A program made the translations under genes and the position numbers. This document shows positions 16,522 through 25,580 of a DNA stretch of 64,000 bases, piece after piece. The DNA comes from Bacteroidia bacterium (GTDB taxonomy: Bacteria; Bacteroidota; Bacteroidia; J057; JADKCL01): positions 682,001 to 746,000 of the forward strand of contig JACJYV010000003.1 in the NCBI GenBank assembly GCA_020635905.1, given 5' to 3'. Under the pieces are notes generated by a model that saw nothing but the letters and a program-made list of their open reading frames with translations, ran no database searches and was not told the origin of the DNA. Each line of letters opens with the position of its first letter. Within the stretch, counting starts at the first letter, position 1.

Positions 16522-16896
16522 ATGGTCCTTTGCGATACAAACATTTTGATTCATGCTTTCAATGGGAATGCGGATACTCTTGATGAGCTTAGAAAAATAA
16601 GTTCAGGGGCAATTTTATTGTCTACGATTACGGTTATGGAACTTTATCAGGGTATGGGAAATAAGGAAGAATTAACCAGAATGAAGGCAAGGTTGAAGGG
16701 GTTTAATGTAATAGAAATTGACAATGAAATTTCAAGGATTGCTCTTCGCCTGATAGAAAAATTCAGTCTTAGCCATGGGCTGCAAATACCTGACGCAATA
16801 ATTGCTGCTACCTCTTTGGCGTATGAAATCCCTCTATTTACCTATAATTTAAAAGATTTCAGGTATGTCCCTTCATTAAGGCTGTATCTATCCTGA
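16522..16896 (+). CDS. VapC-type PIN-domain ribonuclease toxin
   Basis: The 124-residue length is typical of VapC. The acidic active-site residues are all present: Asp in LCDTNILIHAF (residue 5), Glu in TVMELYQG (~40), Asp in IPDAIIAATS (~91) and the NLKDF motif (~110). The toxin would cleave RNA and be held in check by the upstream 78-residue protein. The ATG at 16522 follows the antitoxin stop by 2 bases, the usual coupling. The gene is convergent with the subtilase gene, whose stop is only 7 bases away. Confidence 0.88.
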   Translation: MVLCDTNILIHAFNGNADTLDELRKISSGAILLSTITVMELYQGMGNKEELTRMKARLKGFNVIEIDNEISRIALRLIEKFSLSHGLQIPDAIIAATSLAYEIPLFTYNLKDFRYVPSLRLYLS

Positions 16897-16902
16897 TCCC
16901 CC

Positions 16903-19900
16903 CTACTCCACCACAGAAAATTTCCCCACAAACTCCTCCCCCGTTTCCGGGTCGTTGACCCGGAAAACATAAACCCCGGGCTTGATCTTCTCGCCCCTCA
17001 GGTCGCGCAGGTCCCAGGTGACCCCGCCGTCTCCGTCCGTTTCGGTCAGTGACATCACCTTGAATCCCGAAGCAGAAAACACCTCAATTTCGGCTGTTGA
17101 GGTGAGATTGGCGAAGCGAATCCCCTCAAAATGGGCATGGTTGCTGTAGGGGTTGGGATACACAAAGGTCTGGGTCAGGTCGGACTGATTGACCGCAAAA
17201 GTGGCGGTATTGCCTTCTTTTTCGAGGATTTGGGCTCCATTTTGGGCGCTAACCCCTGTCACCGTGATGGAAAGAGGATACCCCAGCGCCCCAAAGGCCA
17301 CCTCCTGCAAGGTGACTTTCACGCCTTCCTGCTGGGCGTTTGCCCAGCTGATGGAAGCCAGGGTCCCGTACGGGTCCAGGGCATAATTGTCAGGGTCAAG
17401 GGCCGAATTATCAACTGGAAAATTGAACCAAAGTTTAGCTTCTTTGTCAGAAATGGCCTCCCAATGGGTCAGGTACAGGTGCTGGGCCGTATCAGGATTC
17501 CAGGTAAAAACCTGGGTCAGGGTGGACAGGTCGGGCGGACCAAGCAAGGCATCCCGCAGGGTGGAATCCACTTCCAGCAGGTTGGAGCCAGCCTGCAAAG
17601 GCTGGTCAAAGCCAAGCAGAAGGCGTTTTCCAGCTTCTCCAAACCGTACCATGCTTACAGGATGGTGCTGGCCATTGAGCAGGAATTTGCCATTATTTTC
17701 GGGCAGATCGTCCATGGGCTGATCAAACCAGGCCATGGCCTGGGTGGCTGAAATGGCGGTCACGCTGTCCAGACGGTATGGGGCATGGGGAGTGAGGAGG
17801 ATGGCGTTGGAAAATTCCTCGGCATAAACGGGGTTCAGGGATGGATTTTTGGCCAGAATCACATATAAATAGGTGGTTCCGCTGGTCAGTCCTGCATCTG
17901 AAAAATTGAGGGAGGTGGTGGAATCAATCAAAGTAATGCTGGTGCTGCCCGGGATGTAAATCCCCCTGAAAATCAGATATTCCGTGGCATTAGGAGATGC
18001 TTCCCAATGCAATTCTGAGGTGGCCGCGCCACTGACTTCTCCCCACAACCAGGCAGCTGGTTGTGGTCCAGTGTAATTGAAATCAAATTCATAAAATACG
18101 GCAGAATCACCCAATCCCAGGGCAAATTCGTTGACTCCGTTTCCATTGAAATCGCCTATCACATGGTCTGTGCAAAGGGCCCCGTAGTGAAACCAGCGAA
18201 AATAATAATCGCTGCCGTCGTGGTCGATCAGGTAAGTTCGGGGAAAGGTGGTGAAAAGAATTTCGTCGCCGGGATCCTGGTCCAAATTGCCCGAGGTTAC
18301 GGCGTTATAATCCTCAGTATCATTGTCATACAATCGATCTTCCCATACTTTGGTGAAAGCATTATCGCCCGTACTTTTGAAAATGCGCAGCCACCAGAAT
18401 GGCGTGTCGTATTCAAAATCTGCATTCCTCAAAAAGGAAGAATGGACGGCCACGAAAATCTCAGGCTTTCCATCCTGATCAAAATCGCCACTCGTGAGGT
18501 AAGAACCACTTTTTTCAAGGTTTGTGGTGTCCAGAAAAGTGCGGAGATAATTATTCCCCGAAACATGCTCGTAAATCAGAAAATCGCCGTCATAATCCCC
18601 GTAAACCACTTCTTTCTTTGTATCTCCGTCAAAATCGTCCACCAAAGCCAGGGGTGCCACTGAGCCAAAATAATCAGGACTGTCATCAGCCAAAACGGCG
18701 GTCTGACTCCAGTCAGTTCCGTTTCGCTCAAAAACATAATAATCTTCAAAATCCTTGGCCAGCATTTCGAGATTTCCATCCCCGTCTGTGTCGCCAAAAC
18801 GGGCTGCAAAATAGCCATTTCCCTCATTGACATACTTTTGGGTGTGGGGAAATGCATTTGCCGTCGCCTGTTCCAGGATCAGAATGGAGTCATTGACAGA
18901 GCAAAGTAATTCCTGCAATCCATTTCCATCCACATCAGCTATGTCTTTGGGAATGAGGATGTTTTTCTGGGAAATGGAATCCACGGCCGAGAAAAATCCG
19001 CCATTATATTCGTAAAATTTCAGCCGGCCAAAACCCAGAGAAGAGCCATATTCGCTCATCACCACCTCCTTCAGTCCGTCGCCGTCCAGGTCCCAGGCCG
19101 TAGGCAAATAGCTGCCCATGGGGATGTAATAATTGAGTTCGTTGAAGGAAGAAAGGGAAATAAAGGCCGGGGTGAAGGAAAAAGTATCCAGGGGAGAATT
19201 TCCCACCAGTCCCGCAGGGTTGGTGCATTCCACAAAATACTCATAACTGCCTGCGGAAAGGAGTTCTTTGCCCAACAAAAATTCGCCGTTGCGGGTGGTG
19301 CGATCGAAGGTGGTTTGTTGCCAGTTACTGCTGCCCAAAGACCTGAATTTGAGACGATTGACCCCATTATCTGAGCTGCGAAACACAATCAGCACCCGTT
19401 TTTCATTATTATCCCAGGCCGAAGCGGCAAACTTCACCTCCACCTCTGGAGGTGTCGTATCGCGCACAAAGCGCACCCGGTCCTCGACCATGTAACCATT
19501 GCTGCGCACCACTTTGAGCCGCAGGGTGTATTCGCCTTCGTCCAAAGCAGACAGGTCCCAGGTACCCAGGGTATCCTCATGCACCTGAGTCAGGTTGTTG
19601 GTGGAAATGGTGATCCAGGTGGGAAGCCCGTCCGTGCCTGGCTGATAATCCAGCGTATAGCTGACAAATTCGGGGTGCAGGGCTGTGCCAATAATGGCCA
19701 CGGAAGAAGCATTGCTGCCAAGATCGTTGAGGGGCGAGGTAATCTGCACATGAGATCCTCCTACCGTTTGCAGGGCTTTTTCAATATTCAGGCGACCAGC
19801 GCCAGTCAGGTGGTCCCAGCCTGTCTGGCTTACATCGTCTGCAGAGGTGGTGAGGATGCCCCGCATCTGCTGGGGAGTGCAAGTGCCCCGCTGGGAAAGG

Positions 19901-21183
19901 ATGAGGGCTGCCGCGGCGGAAACCATGGGTGCAGAGGTGCTGGTGCCTGAAAAGGTGCCGTAGCCGCCATCATTTTCCAACAAGTCTGTGGTAAAGATAC
20001 CTGAGCCTGGCGCAGCCAGGCTGACGGTCAGTCCGTAACTACTTAGAGGCCAGAGAATTTCCCCAGAATTGCTCACCGCGGTGGCTGAAACTGAAATCAC
20101 CTCGTTGAAATTGGAGGGATAATGCAGTTGATCACCTGTTCCATTTCCGGCCGACCCAATCATGATTACACCTTTGGCCTCGGCATAAATGATGGCTTCG
20201 TGCATGGTCAGGGAAGGATAAATGTCCCCAAAACTGAAATTCAGCACATTTACCCCGTTGTCGGCCGCATACACAATGGCGCGGGAGATGTCGTCGTCTT
20301 CGCCCGTGCCATTGGCAGAAAAGGCCCTCAGGGTCAGAATTTTGCAGCCCGGGGCTATGCCTACCGCTCCTTCATTATTATTTTCCTTCGCCCCGATAAT
20401 GCCCGAAACCAGGGTTCCGTGCTGATTCTCGTCCTGGGGATCTGCATCCTCAAAGAGGTAATCTCCTCCAAACGGACTGCGGGGCTGATCCGTAAAATCC
20501 CACCCGATCACATCGTCGGCGAAGCCGTTGCCGTCCGCATCCACCCCGTCAAAATCGCCGGTGAGACCATTGCGGGTCTCGCTGGAGGGCCAGGGCTCAA
20601 AGGTGCCGTTTCCGTTCAGGTCTTCAGCCGCATTTACCTTCAACTGACCCGCAAACTCAGGGTGGGAATATTCAATTCCTGTATCAATCACCCCAATCAC
20701 CACCGTGGCGTCGCCTTTGGTGATTTCCCAGGCTTCAAAGGTGCGGATGTAGGAATGGTACCATTGTTGGCCGATTTCAGGGTCGTTGGGCAAGGTTGGG
20801 TCAGATTCGATAGAATGCAACTTTACCGACCTGTTTTCCTCCACAAACTCAAACTGGCCACTTTGCTCCAGCAGATTTTTCACCGCAGAAGGACTTTGAC
20901 CTGAAAAGGAAAGATTCACCAGCCTGTCCACAGATTCCACAGGATTTTCACGCAAATTTTGATGCAGAAAATGAACGCTGCGCAGGCTTTCGAGGCCAGG
21001 AAATGAATTTCTGACTGATTTCAGGGAGTCTGGATGGATTTCTCCCTGATTCTGACGCAAAAACTGGTATAATTCAGGGGAATTTTGCTTCAATTTCACG
21101 TTGAATTCGGCCTGGGCCGTGAGATTTTTCCCCGTAATCAAGAACAAGAGCAGCACCAGGTAAGAAAGGAGCCCTTTCCTCAT
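16903..21183 (-). CDS. Large secreted subtilisin-like protease with FG-GAP repeats and T9SS sorting domain
   Basis: ATG 21183 starts a good signal peptide (MRKGLLSYLVLLLFLITGKNLTAQ); a longer frame begins inside the mtaB gene. The protein has 1426 residues. After a propeptide-like region (~25-125), the S8 domain has Asp ~167 (VIDTGIEYSHPEF), His ~255 (NQHGTLVSG) and Ser ~415 (SGTSTSAPM). Ig-like segments follow, then several Asp-rich FG-GAP/VCBS repeats (DLDGDGLKEV, DVDGNGLQEL, DTDGDGNLEM, DFDGDTKKEV, DFDQDGKPEI), a fibronectin III-like region, and a T9SS domain (VYPNPYSNHAHFEG ... PGVYVFRVND ... GKFSVVE). The DxDGDG loops should bind calcium. Its start lies 1 base after the mtaB stop, so it may be translated from the mtaB transcript. 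Confidence 0.93.
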   Translation of the reverse strand: MRKGLLSYLVLLLFLITGKNLTAQAEFNVKLKQNSPELYQFLRQNQGEIHPDSLKSVRNSFPGLESLRSVHFLHQNLRENPVESVDRLVNLSFSGQSPSAVKNLLEQSGQFEFVEENRSVKLHSIESDPTLPNDPEIGQQWYHSYIRTFEAWEITKGDATVVIGVIDTGIEYSHPEFAGQLKVNAAEDLNGNGTFEPWPSSETRNGLTGDFDGVDADGNGFADDVIGWDFTDQPRSPFGGDYLFEDADPQDENQHGTLVSGIIGAKENNNEGAVGIAPGCKILTLRAFSANGTGEDDDISRAIVYAADNGVNVLNFSFGDIYPSLTMHEAIIYAEAKGVIMIGSAGNGTGDQLHYPSNFNEVISVSATAVSNSGEILWPLSSYGLTVSLAAPGSGIFTTDLLENDGGYGTFSGTSTSAPMVSAAAALILSQRGTCTPQQMRGILTTSADDVSQTGWDHLTGAGRLNIEKALQTVGGSHVQITSPLNDLGSNASSVAIIGTALHPEFVSYTLDYQPGTDGLPTWITISTNNLTQVHEDTLGTWDLSALDEGEYTLRLKVVRSNGYMVEDRVRFVRDTTPPEVEVKFAASAWDNNEKRVLIVFRSSDNGVNRLKFRSLGSSNWQQTTFDRTTRNGEFLLGKELLSAGSYEYFVECTNPAGLVGNSPLDTFSFTPAFISLSSFNELNYYIPMGSYLPTAWDLDGDGLKEVVMSEYGSSLGFGRLKFYEYNGGFFSAVDSISQKNILIPKDIADVDGNGLQELLCSVNDSILILEQATANAFPHTQKYVNEGNGYFAARFGDTDGDGNLEMLAKDFEDYYVFERNGTDWSQTAVLADDSPDYFGSVAPLALVDDFDGDTKKEVVYGDYDGDFLIYEHVSGNNYLRTFLDTTNLEKSGSYLTSGDFDQDGKPEIFVAVHSSFLRNADFEYDTPFWWLRIFKSTGDNAFTKVWEDRLYDNDTEDYNAVTSGNLDQDPGDEILFTTFPRTYLIDHDGSDYYFRWFHYGALCTDHVIGDFNGNGVNEFALGLGDSAVFYEFDFNYTGPQPAAWLWGEVSGAATSELHWEASPNATEYLIFRGIYIPGSTSITLIDSTTSLNFSDAGLTSGTTYLYVILAKNPSLNPVYAEEFSNAILLTPHAPYRLDSVTAISATQAMAWFDQPMDDLPENNGKFLLNGQHHPVSMVRFGEAGKRLLLGFDQPLQAGSNLLEVDSTLRDALLGPPDLSTLTQVFTWNPDTAQHLYLTHWEAISDKEAKLWFNFPVDNSALDPDNYALDPYGTLASISWANAQQEGVKVTLQEVAFGALGYPLSITVTGVSAQNGAQILEKEGNTATFAVNQSDLTQTFVYPNPYSNHAHFEGIRFANLTSTAEIEVFSASGFKVMSLTETDGDGGVTWDLRDLRGEKIKPGVYVFRVNDPETGEEFVGKFSVVE

Positions 21184-21184
21184 G

Positions 21185-22492
21185 TCAGATGCGAACGGGA
21201 GAGTGGGTAAACTCAACCGTCATGTTTCCGTTTTCGTCAAAGCCGGTCAGCAGACAGGGTTCGATCTGGTTGATCAATTCGGGATCGTAATGGGTGGAAA
21301 TACGGATGTAATTGTCCGTAAATCCCTGCAAAAAGCCATCTTTGGCTTCGCCTTCGAACAGCACAGGCCGCGAAGCGCCCTGAAATTGCTCGTAAAAGTG
21401 GCGTCTTTTCTTCTCAGAAAGGATGCGCAGCATGTTGCTCCGTTCGGCCCGAACCTGAGAGGGAACCCGGCCTTCCATTTCTGCGGCCACGGTGTTGGAA
21501 CGCTCTGAATAGGTAAAGACATGCAGATAGGAAACATCCAGCTGATTCAGAAACTCATAGGTATCCATGAAATGGGCATCCGTTTCGCCGGGAAAGCCCA
21601 CAATCACATCCACACCAATGCAGGCATGGGGCATGATTTCCTTGATTTTTTGCACCCGTGAGGCATATAATTCTCTTTTGTAACGGCGGCGCATTTTGCC
21701 CAGCAATTCATTATTCCCACTTTGCAGCGGCACATGAAAATGCGGCATAAAATGCTGGGAACGACCCACGAAAGCGATGATTTCATCGCTGAGGAGATTG
21801 GGCTCAATGGAGGAAATGCGGTAACGGTCAATCCCCTCCACTTCATCCAGCGCCTGAATCACATCCAGAAAATTTTCCGGCTGATTGGTGCCATAATCGC
21901 CAATATTCACTCCCGTCAGCACAATTTCCTTCACTCCTGCCTGGGCAATTTCACGGGCATTTTTCAGGATATTTTCAAGGGAATCGCTGCGACTTTTGCC
22001 CCTGGCCAAAGGAATGGTGCAGAAAGTGCATTTATAATCGCATCCATCCTGAATCTTGAGAAAGGAACGGGTGCGGTCGCCCAGGGAAAAGGAATTGACG
22101 AAATCCGTCACTTCTCCGATTTCGCCTGCAGCCACGGTGCAACTGGGCGTTTTATCAAAGGTATTGATGATCTCAAAGAGGCGAAATTTCTCCTTGGCGC
22201 CCAGAACGAGGTCCACCCCGGGAATGCCGGCGATCTCTTTGGGCTTGAGTTGGGCGTAGCAGCCCATTACGATCACATACGCCTCAGGATTGAGGCGCAG
22301 GGCCTTGCTGACGATGTTGCGGCACTTTTTGTCGGCATTGTCCGTGACAGAGCAGGTATTGATCACATACACGTCCGCTTTTTCCGTGAATTCAACCCGC
22401 TCAAAGCCCTGATCCAGGAATTGCCTTCCCACGGAGGAAGTTTCCGAAAAATTGAGCTTGCAGCCAAGGGTATGTAATGCAACGGTCTTCAT
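21185..22492 (-). CDS. mtaB: tRNA t6A37 methylthiotransferase MtaB (radical SAM)
   Basis: The protein has the MtaB order: UPF0004 domain (TLGCKLNFSETS, NTCSVTDNADKKCR, GCYAQLKP), the radical-SAM cluster motif CDYKCTFC with TIPLARGKSRS, then GVNIGDYG, FHVPLQSGNNELLGKMRRRY and IVGFPGE, and a C-terminal TRAM-like region. It converts t6A to ms2t6A at position 37 of ANN-decoding tRNAs, using two iron-sulfur clusters. Of two adjacent possible starts (TTG 22495, ATG 22492) the ATG is taken, giving MKTVALHTLGCKLN (435 residues). The length and motifs fit MtaB rather than MiaB or RimO, given the YxRY spacing and GxxLGCK start. Confidence 0.93.
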   Translation of the reverse strand: MKTVALHTLGCKLNFSETSSVGRQFLDQGFERVEFTEKADVYVINTCSVTDNADKKCRNIVSKALRLNPEAYVIVMGCYAQLKPKEIAGIPGVDLVLGAKEKFRLFEIINTFDKTPSCTVAAGEIGEVTDFVNSFSLGDRTRSFLKIQDGCDYKCTFCTIPLARGKSRSDSLENILKNAREIAQAGVKEIVLTGVNIGDYGTNQPENFLDVIQALDEVEGIDRYRISSIEPNLLSDEIIAFVGRSQHFMPHFHVPLQSGNNELLGKMRRRYKRELYASRVQKIKEIMPHACIGVDVIVGFPGETDAHFMDTYEFLNQLDVSYLHVFTYSERSNTVAAEMEGRVPSQVRAERSNMLRILSEKKRRHFYEQFQGASRPVLFEGEAKDGFLQGFTDNYIRISTHYDPELINQIEPCLLTGFDENGNMTVEFTHSPVRI

Positions 22493-22768
22493 CAATCTGA
22501 AAGGGTTTCATTTGAAACGAAACGGCCTGCAAATTAATATTTTTTGGGGAAAGTACCTGCCAGGGATTTCAATCAGGTTTCAGCCAAATTCCTTTACCAG
22601 ATAATTCAGGAGCATCACTTTTCATTTATCACCTCAGATTAAAAAAATATTCTGTTTCTTTGTTTCCACACACTTGCAGGTATTGTGATTATATTTTAGA
22701 AAATGGGAACCAGGGATTAAGACTCTCTTAATTGCCACCCATTGAATCCAAGTTTAACAACAACAAAA

Positions 22769-25504
22769 ATGAAAAAACAATCAAAAACGGCAAAAATCTG
22801 CTGCGCAATTCTCTTTTCTTGCCTTTTCAATTCTATTTTTGGGCAAATAACGGACCCGGACCCTGGAAACTCCTACTCAACAACATCAATCAATAGTTCA
22901 ACAATTTACAATTCACATCTGGTTGTGGAACCAAGTCGCGAGCAACCCAAAATGATTTCTATTTCAGGTTGCATTCCTTCTTTCAGTCTTTCCCAAAGAT
23001 GGCCAAAAGGAACCTGGAAATTAGGATATTATGATTTAGTTGGGGGCTCAACCTGGTGCAATGGAACTTTCAATAATGGTTGTTCTTCTGTCAATTATTG
23101 GAGCGCTCACCCTTTGATTCGCCAAACAGAGGATTATGGCCGTTCTTACACCCATTTGGCACGAAGAGTTAGTAATTCTTTATATAGTGACCGAATGAAT
23201 TGGGCCCTGGATTATTTGACTGATGATGCCCAGCAAGATGATGGGGGATTCATATGGTGGGCCCATAGAATTAATTACACTACAACTCACCTCGGAGAAA
23301 CTAGTAGCATAAATTGTTCTTCCCCTTATCCCCAGGCAAGAGGGATGAAGACACTGACTGATGGTTACTGGTACCTGAGAGAAATTGCCAGCTCTTCGGC
23401 AGGAAAGTATTACAAACCCATTGAACATGGTTCGAATTGGTTTCTCAAACCTTCAGTTTATTGGAGCACAACTACTAATTACAAGGGGTTTGGTGCGTGG
23501 GCCCTGGCCAGTGCCTACAAAGTTACGGGTGAGAAAAAGTATCTGAAGAAAGCCCTTAACCTTTGTCAGACTATAATGGGCAGCCAGGACCAAAATCCAT
23601 CTTCCCATTTTTACGGTTGCTGGCGTACAGGGTCTGATGATGCCATTATTGATGATTTGGGGGTAAATACAGGGATTTTGGTTGACCATGACACCAAAAT
23701 CTGGTACCACCTGATCATCCTGCGGGGGCTGATTGAAACTATGAGCACCACCCCCACAAATCTCCCGATATATGCTGATATGCAAAATTCAATTCGGTTG
23801 GGCATTAACCACATCATTGAACACCGGCTCGACCTTACCACTAACCAGTTAGCAATTTATCCCCGTCAGGGTGGGGTTTATTATGCATACAACGGAGCAC
23901 CATTCACTTTCCCAGCCAATACCACAGAGTTCGATACCAGGGACATGGAAACCTTCGGGCAGCTCGCCCATTACTCCCAGATCCTTCCAGGATACACGCC
24001 TTCAGATCAGGCAAATTTGAAAAAACTGCTTGATATTTTGATCCTGGGGGCTTTTAATGACCCAGGGTCGGACAGATTCATCAAACATCTTGCCATGTAT
24101 AATGATTATGCAAAAACAATTGATGATTACCCAAGCAGCCTGGGTACTCAACTGACTAAGGTTCAGGTTGACTTTGACCTCTTGCACAAATTTGCGGCGA
24201 CAATTGATTATGTAAGTACTGATGGGACAAACTTGGGCTCTACCCCGGTTTATTCAGGCTCTTATAACATTGAGAATTGGCTGGTTGGAGATTTTGATGG
24301 CAACGGAGTAGATGAGGTCCTTCAAAAATTCTCTGGTCTTAGCAAAATTTACAAAAGTGACGACACTCAACCTCTTTCACTTGGGAATGGCTTTGTTATT
24401 TACCCGGGTTCGATGAATCTTGATAAATGGATCAAAGGGGATTTTGACGGCAACGGTGACGATGAATTGCTATACAAATTTACAGGCTCCAACTCAATCT
24501 ACTATAGCGAAAAAGCACAGGCTCTAGGTACGACCGGCAGCATTTACAGTGCTCAAAGTCTCTCCAACTGGATTACAGGTGATTTTGATGGTGATGGAGA
24601 TGAAGAATTGTTGCAAATGTACTCAGGGGACAATAACCTTTACATTAGTGAAGACGGAATTACTTTAGCAACAACACCTTTAATTAACCTTGGAGCACAG
24701 GTTGAAAAATGGATAGTAGGTGATTTTAAATCTGTTACAAACATTGGAAAAGACGAGCTTTTATATAAACTGGTTGGCTCTAACAATTTGTACAAAGCGA
24801 CAATTAATGGCACCTCAATCAGCACTTCCCTTGTTTACTCGGGATTTTACGCTCTTGAGACATGGGTAGTGGGGGACTTTGACGGCGATTTGGATGACGA
24901 ATTATTGCAAAAGTTCTCAGGTCTAAACAAAGTTTACCGAAGTGAGGATGGAACGGCTTTGGGAGCAAATTCCATTTATAACGGAGCCGCAATTGAAAAA
25001 TGGATCGCAGGTGACTATAACGGGGACGGAATAGACGAACTACACTTTAAGTTCACAACCTCTCCCAATATTTATATGGCAAATCCCACAACAAGTCTCC
25101 CTCTTTCCAACATTGTTTACACAGGTTCACAAGTGCTGCAAAACTGGATTACGGGCAATTTCACCCCGATTCCCACCACTTCCAAGGATTTCATCCCCGA
25201 TCCTGATCTGACCGCACTTGAGCCTAAGTCAGGACTCATGCTGGCCAATTACCCCAACCCTTTTGAGCAATCCACCACGCTTTCCTACTCACTTCCTGAG
25301 GCAGGAAATGTAACCCTGGAAATCCTCGACCTTTCAGGTCGAAAAGTAAAAACCCTGGTAAAGGATTGGCAGAACGCTGGAAATTACCAGCTCAACTGGG
25401 ACGGCACGGGCAGCAATTCATCACGGGTTAGCCCGGGAATTTACCTTTGCAGGATCACCCAGGGGGATCTTTCTGAAGTGAAAAGGCTGGTTCTTTTGAA
25501 TTAG
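22769..25504 (+). CDS. Secreted protein with alpha-helical barrel-like domain, seven-repeat propeller and T9SS domain
   Basis: ATG 22769 gives a signal peptide (MKKQSKTAKICCAILFSCLFNSIFGQ); 911 residues. Residues ~60-470 are Trp/Tyr-rich helical sequence (DYGRSYTHLARR, NWALDYLTDDAQQDDGGFIWWAHR, GFGAWALASAYKVTGEKKYLKKA) in the style of (alpha/alpha)6-barrel lyases and glycosidases, but I cannot name the family. Residues ~475-805 hold seven repeats of the form xxNWxxGDFDGDGxDELLxKFSGxxxIYxS, starting and ending in half repeats as expected for Velcro closure of a seven-bladed propeller. The C terminus is a T9SS domain (NYPNPFEQSTTLSYSL, VTLEILDLSGRKVKT, PGIYLCRI). Composition is AT-richer than its neighbours. 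A bidirectional terminator follows. Confidence 0.82.
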   Translation: MKKQSKTAKICCAILFSCLFNSIFGQITDPDPGNSYSTTSINSSTIYNSHLVVEPSREQPKMISISGCIPSFSLSQRWPKGTWKLGYYDLVGGSTWCNGTFNNGCSSVNYWSAHPLIRQTEDYGRSYTHLARRVSNSLYSDRMNWALDYLTDDAQQDDGGFIWWAHRINYTTTHLGETSSINCSSPYPQARGMKTLTDGYWYLREIASSSAGKYYKPIEHGSNWFLKPSVYWSTTTNYKGFGAWALASAYKVTGEKKYLKKALNLCQTIMGSQDQNPSSHFYGCWRTGSDDAIIDDLGVNTGILVDHDTKIWYHLIILRGLIETMSTTPTNLPIYADMQNSIRLGINHIIEHRLDLTTNQLAIYPRQGGVYYAYNGAPFTFPANTTEFDTRDMETFGQLAHYSQILPGYTPSDQANLKKLLDILILGAFNDPGSDRFIKHLAMYNDYAKTIDDYPSSLGTQLTKVQVDFDLLHKFAATIDYVSTDGTNLGSTPVYSGSYNIENWLVGDFDGNGVDEVLQKFSGLSKIYKSDDTQPLSLGNGFVIYPGSMNLDKWIKGDFDGNGDDELLYKFTGSNSIYYSEKAQALGTTGSIYSAQSLSNWITGDFDGDGDEELLQMYSGDNNLYISEDGITLATTPLINLGAQVEKWIVGDFKSVTNIGKDELLYKLVGSNNLYKATINGTSISTSLVYSGFYALETWVVGDFDGDLDDELLQKFSGLNKVYRSEDGTALGANSIYNGAAIEKWIAGDYNGDGIDELHFKFTTSPNIYMANPTTSLPLSNIVYTGSQVLQNWITGNFTPIPTTSKDFIPDPDLTALEPKSGLMLANYPNPFEQSTTLSYSLPEAGNVTLEILDLSGRKVKTLVKDWQNAGNYQLNWDGTGSNSSRVSPGIYLCRITQGDLSEVKRLVLLN

Positions 25505-25530
25505 GTCCAACTAAAAATTTATCCCATAAA

Positions 25531-25564
25531 AAAAGCTGCCCGAAAATCCTTTCGGGCAGCTTTT
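25531..25564. terminator. Bidirectional intrinsic terminator between convergent T9SS genes
   Basis: A 15-bp perfect stem (AAAAGCTGCCCGAAA 25531-25545 with its complement 25550-25564) encloses an ATCC loop. The T tract extends to 25569 on the plus strand and the A tract gives a T tract on the minus strand. It ends both the 22769 gene and the 25581 gene. Confidence 0.9.
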
Positions 25565-25580
25565 TTTTTGCAAATCTATC

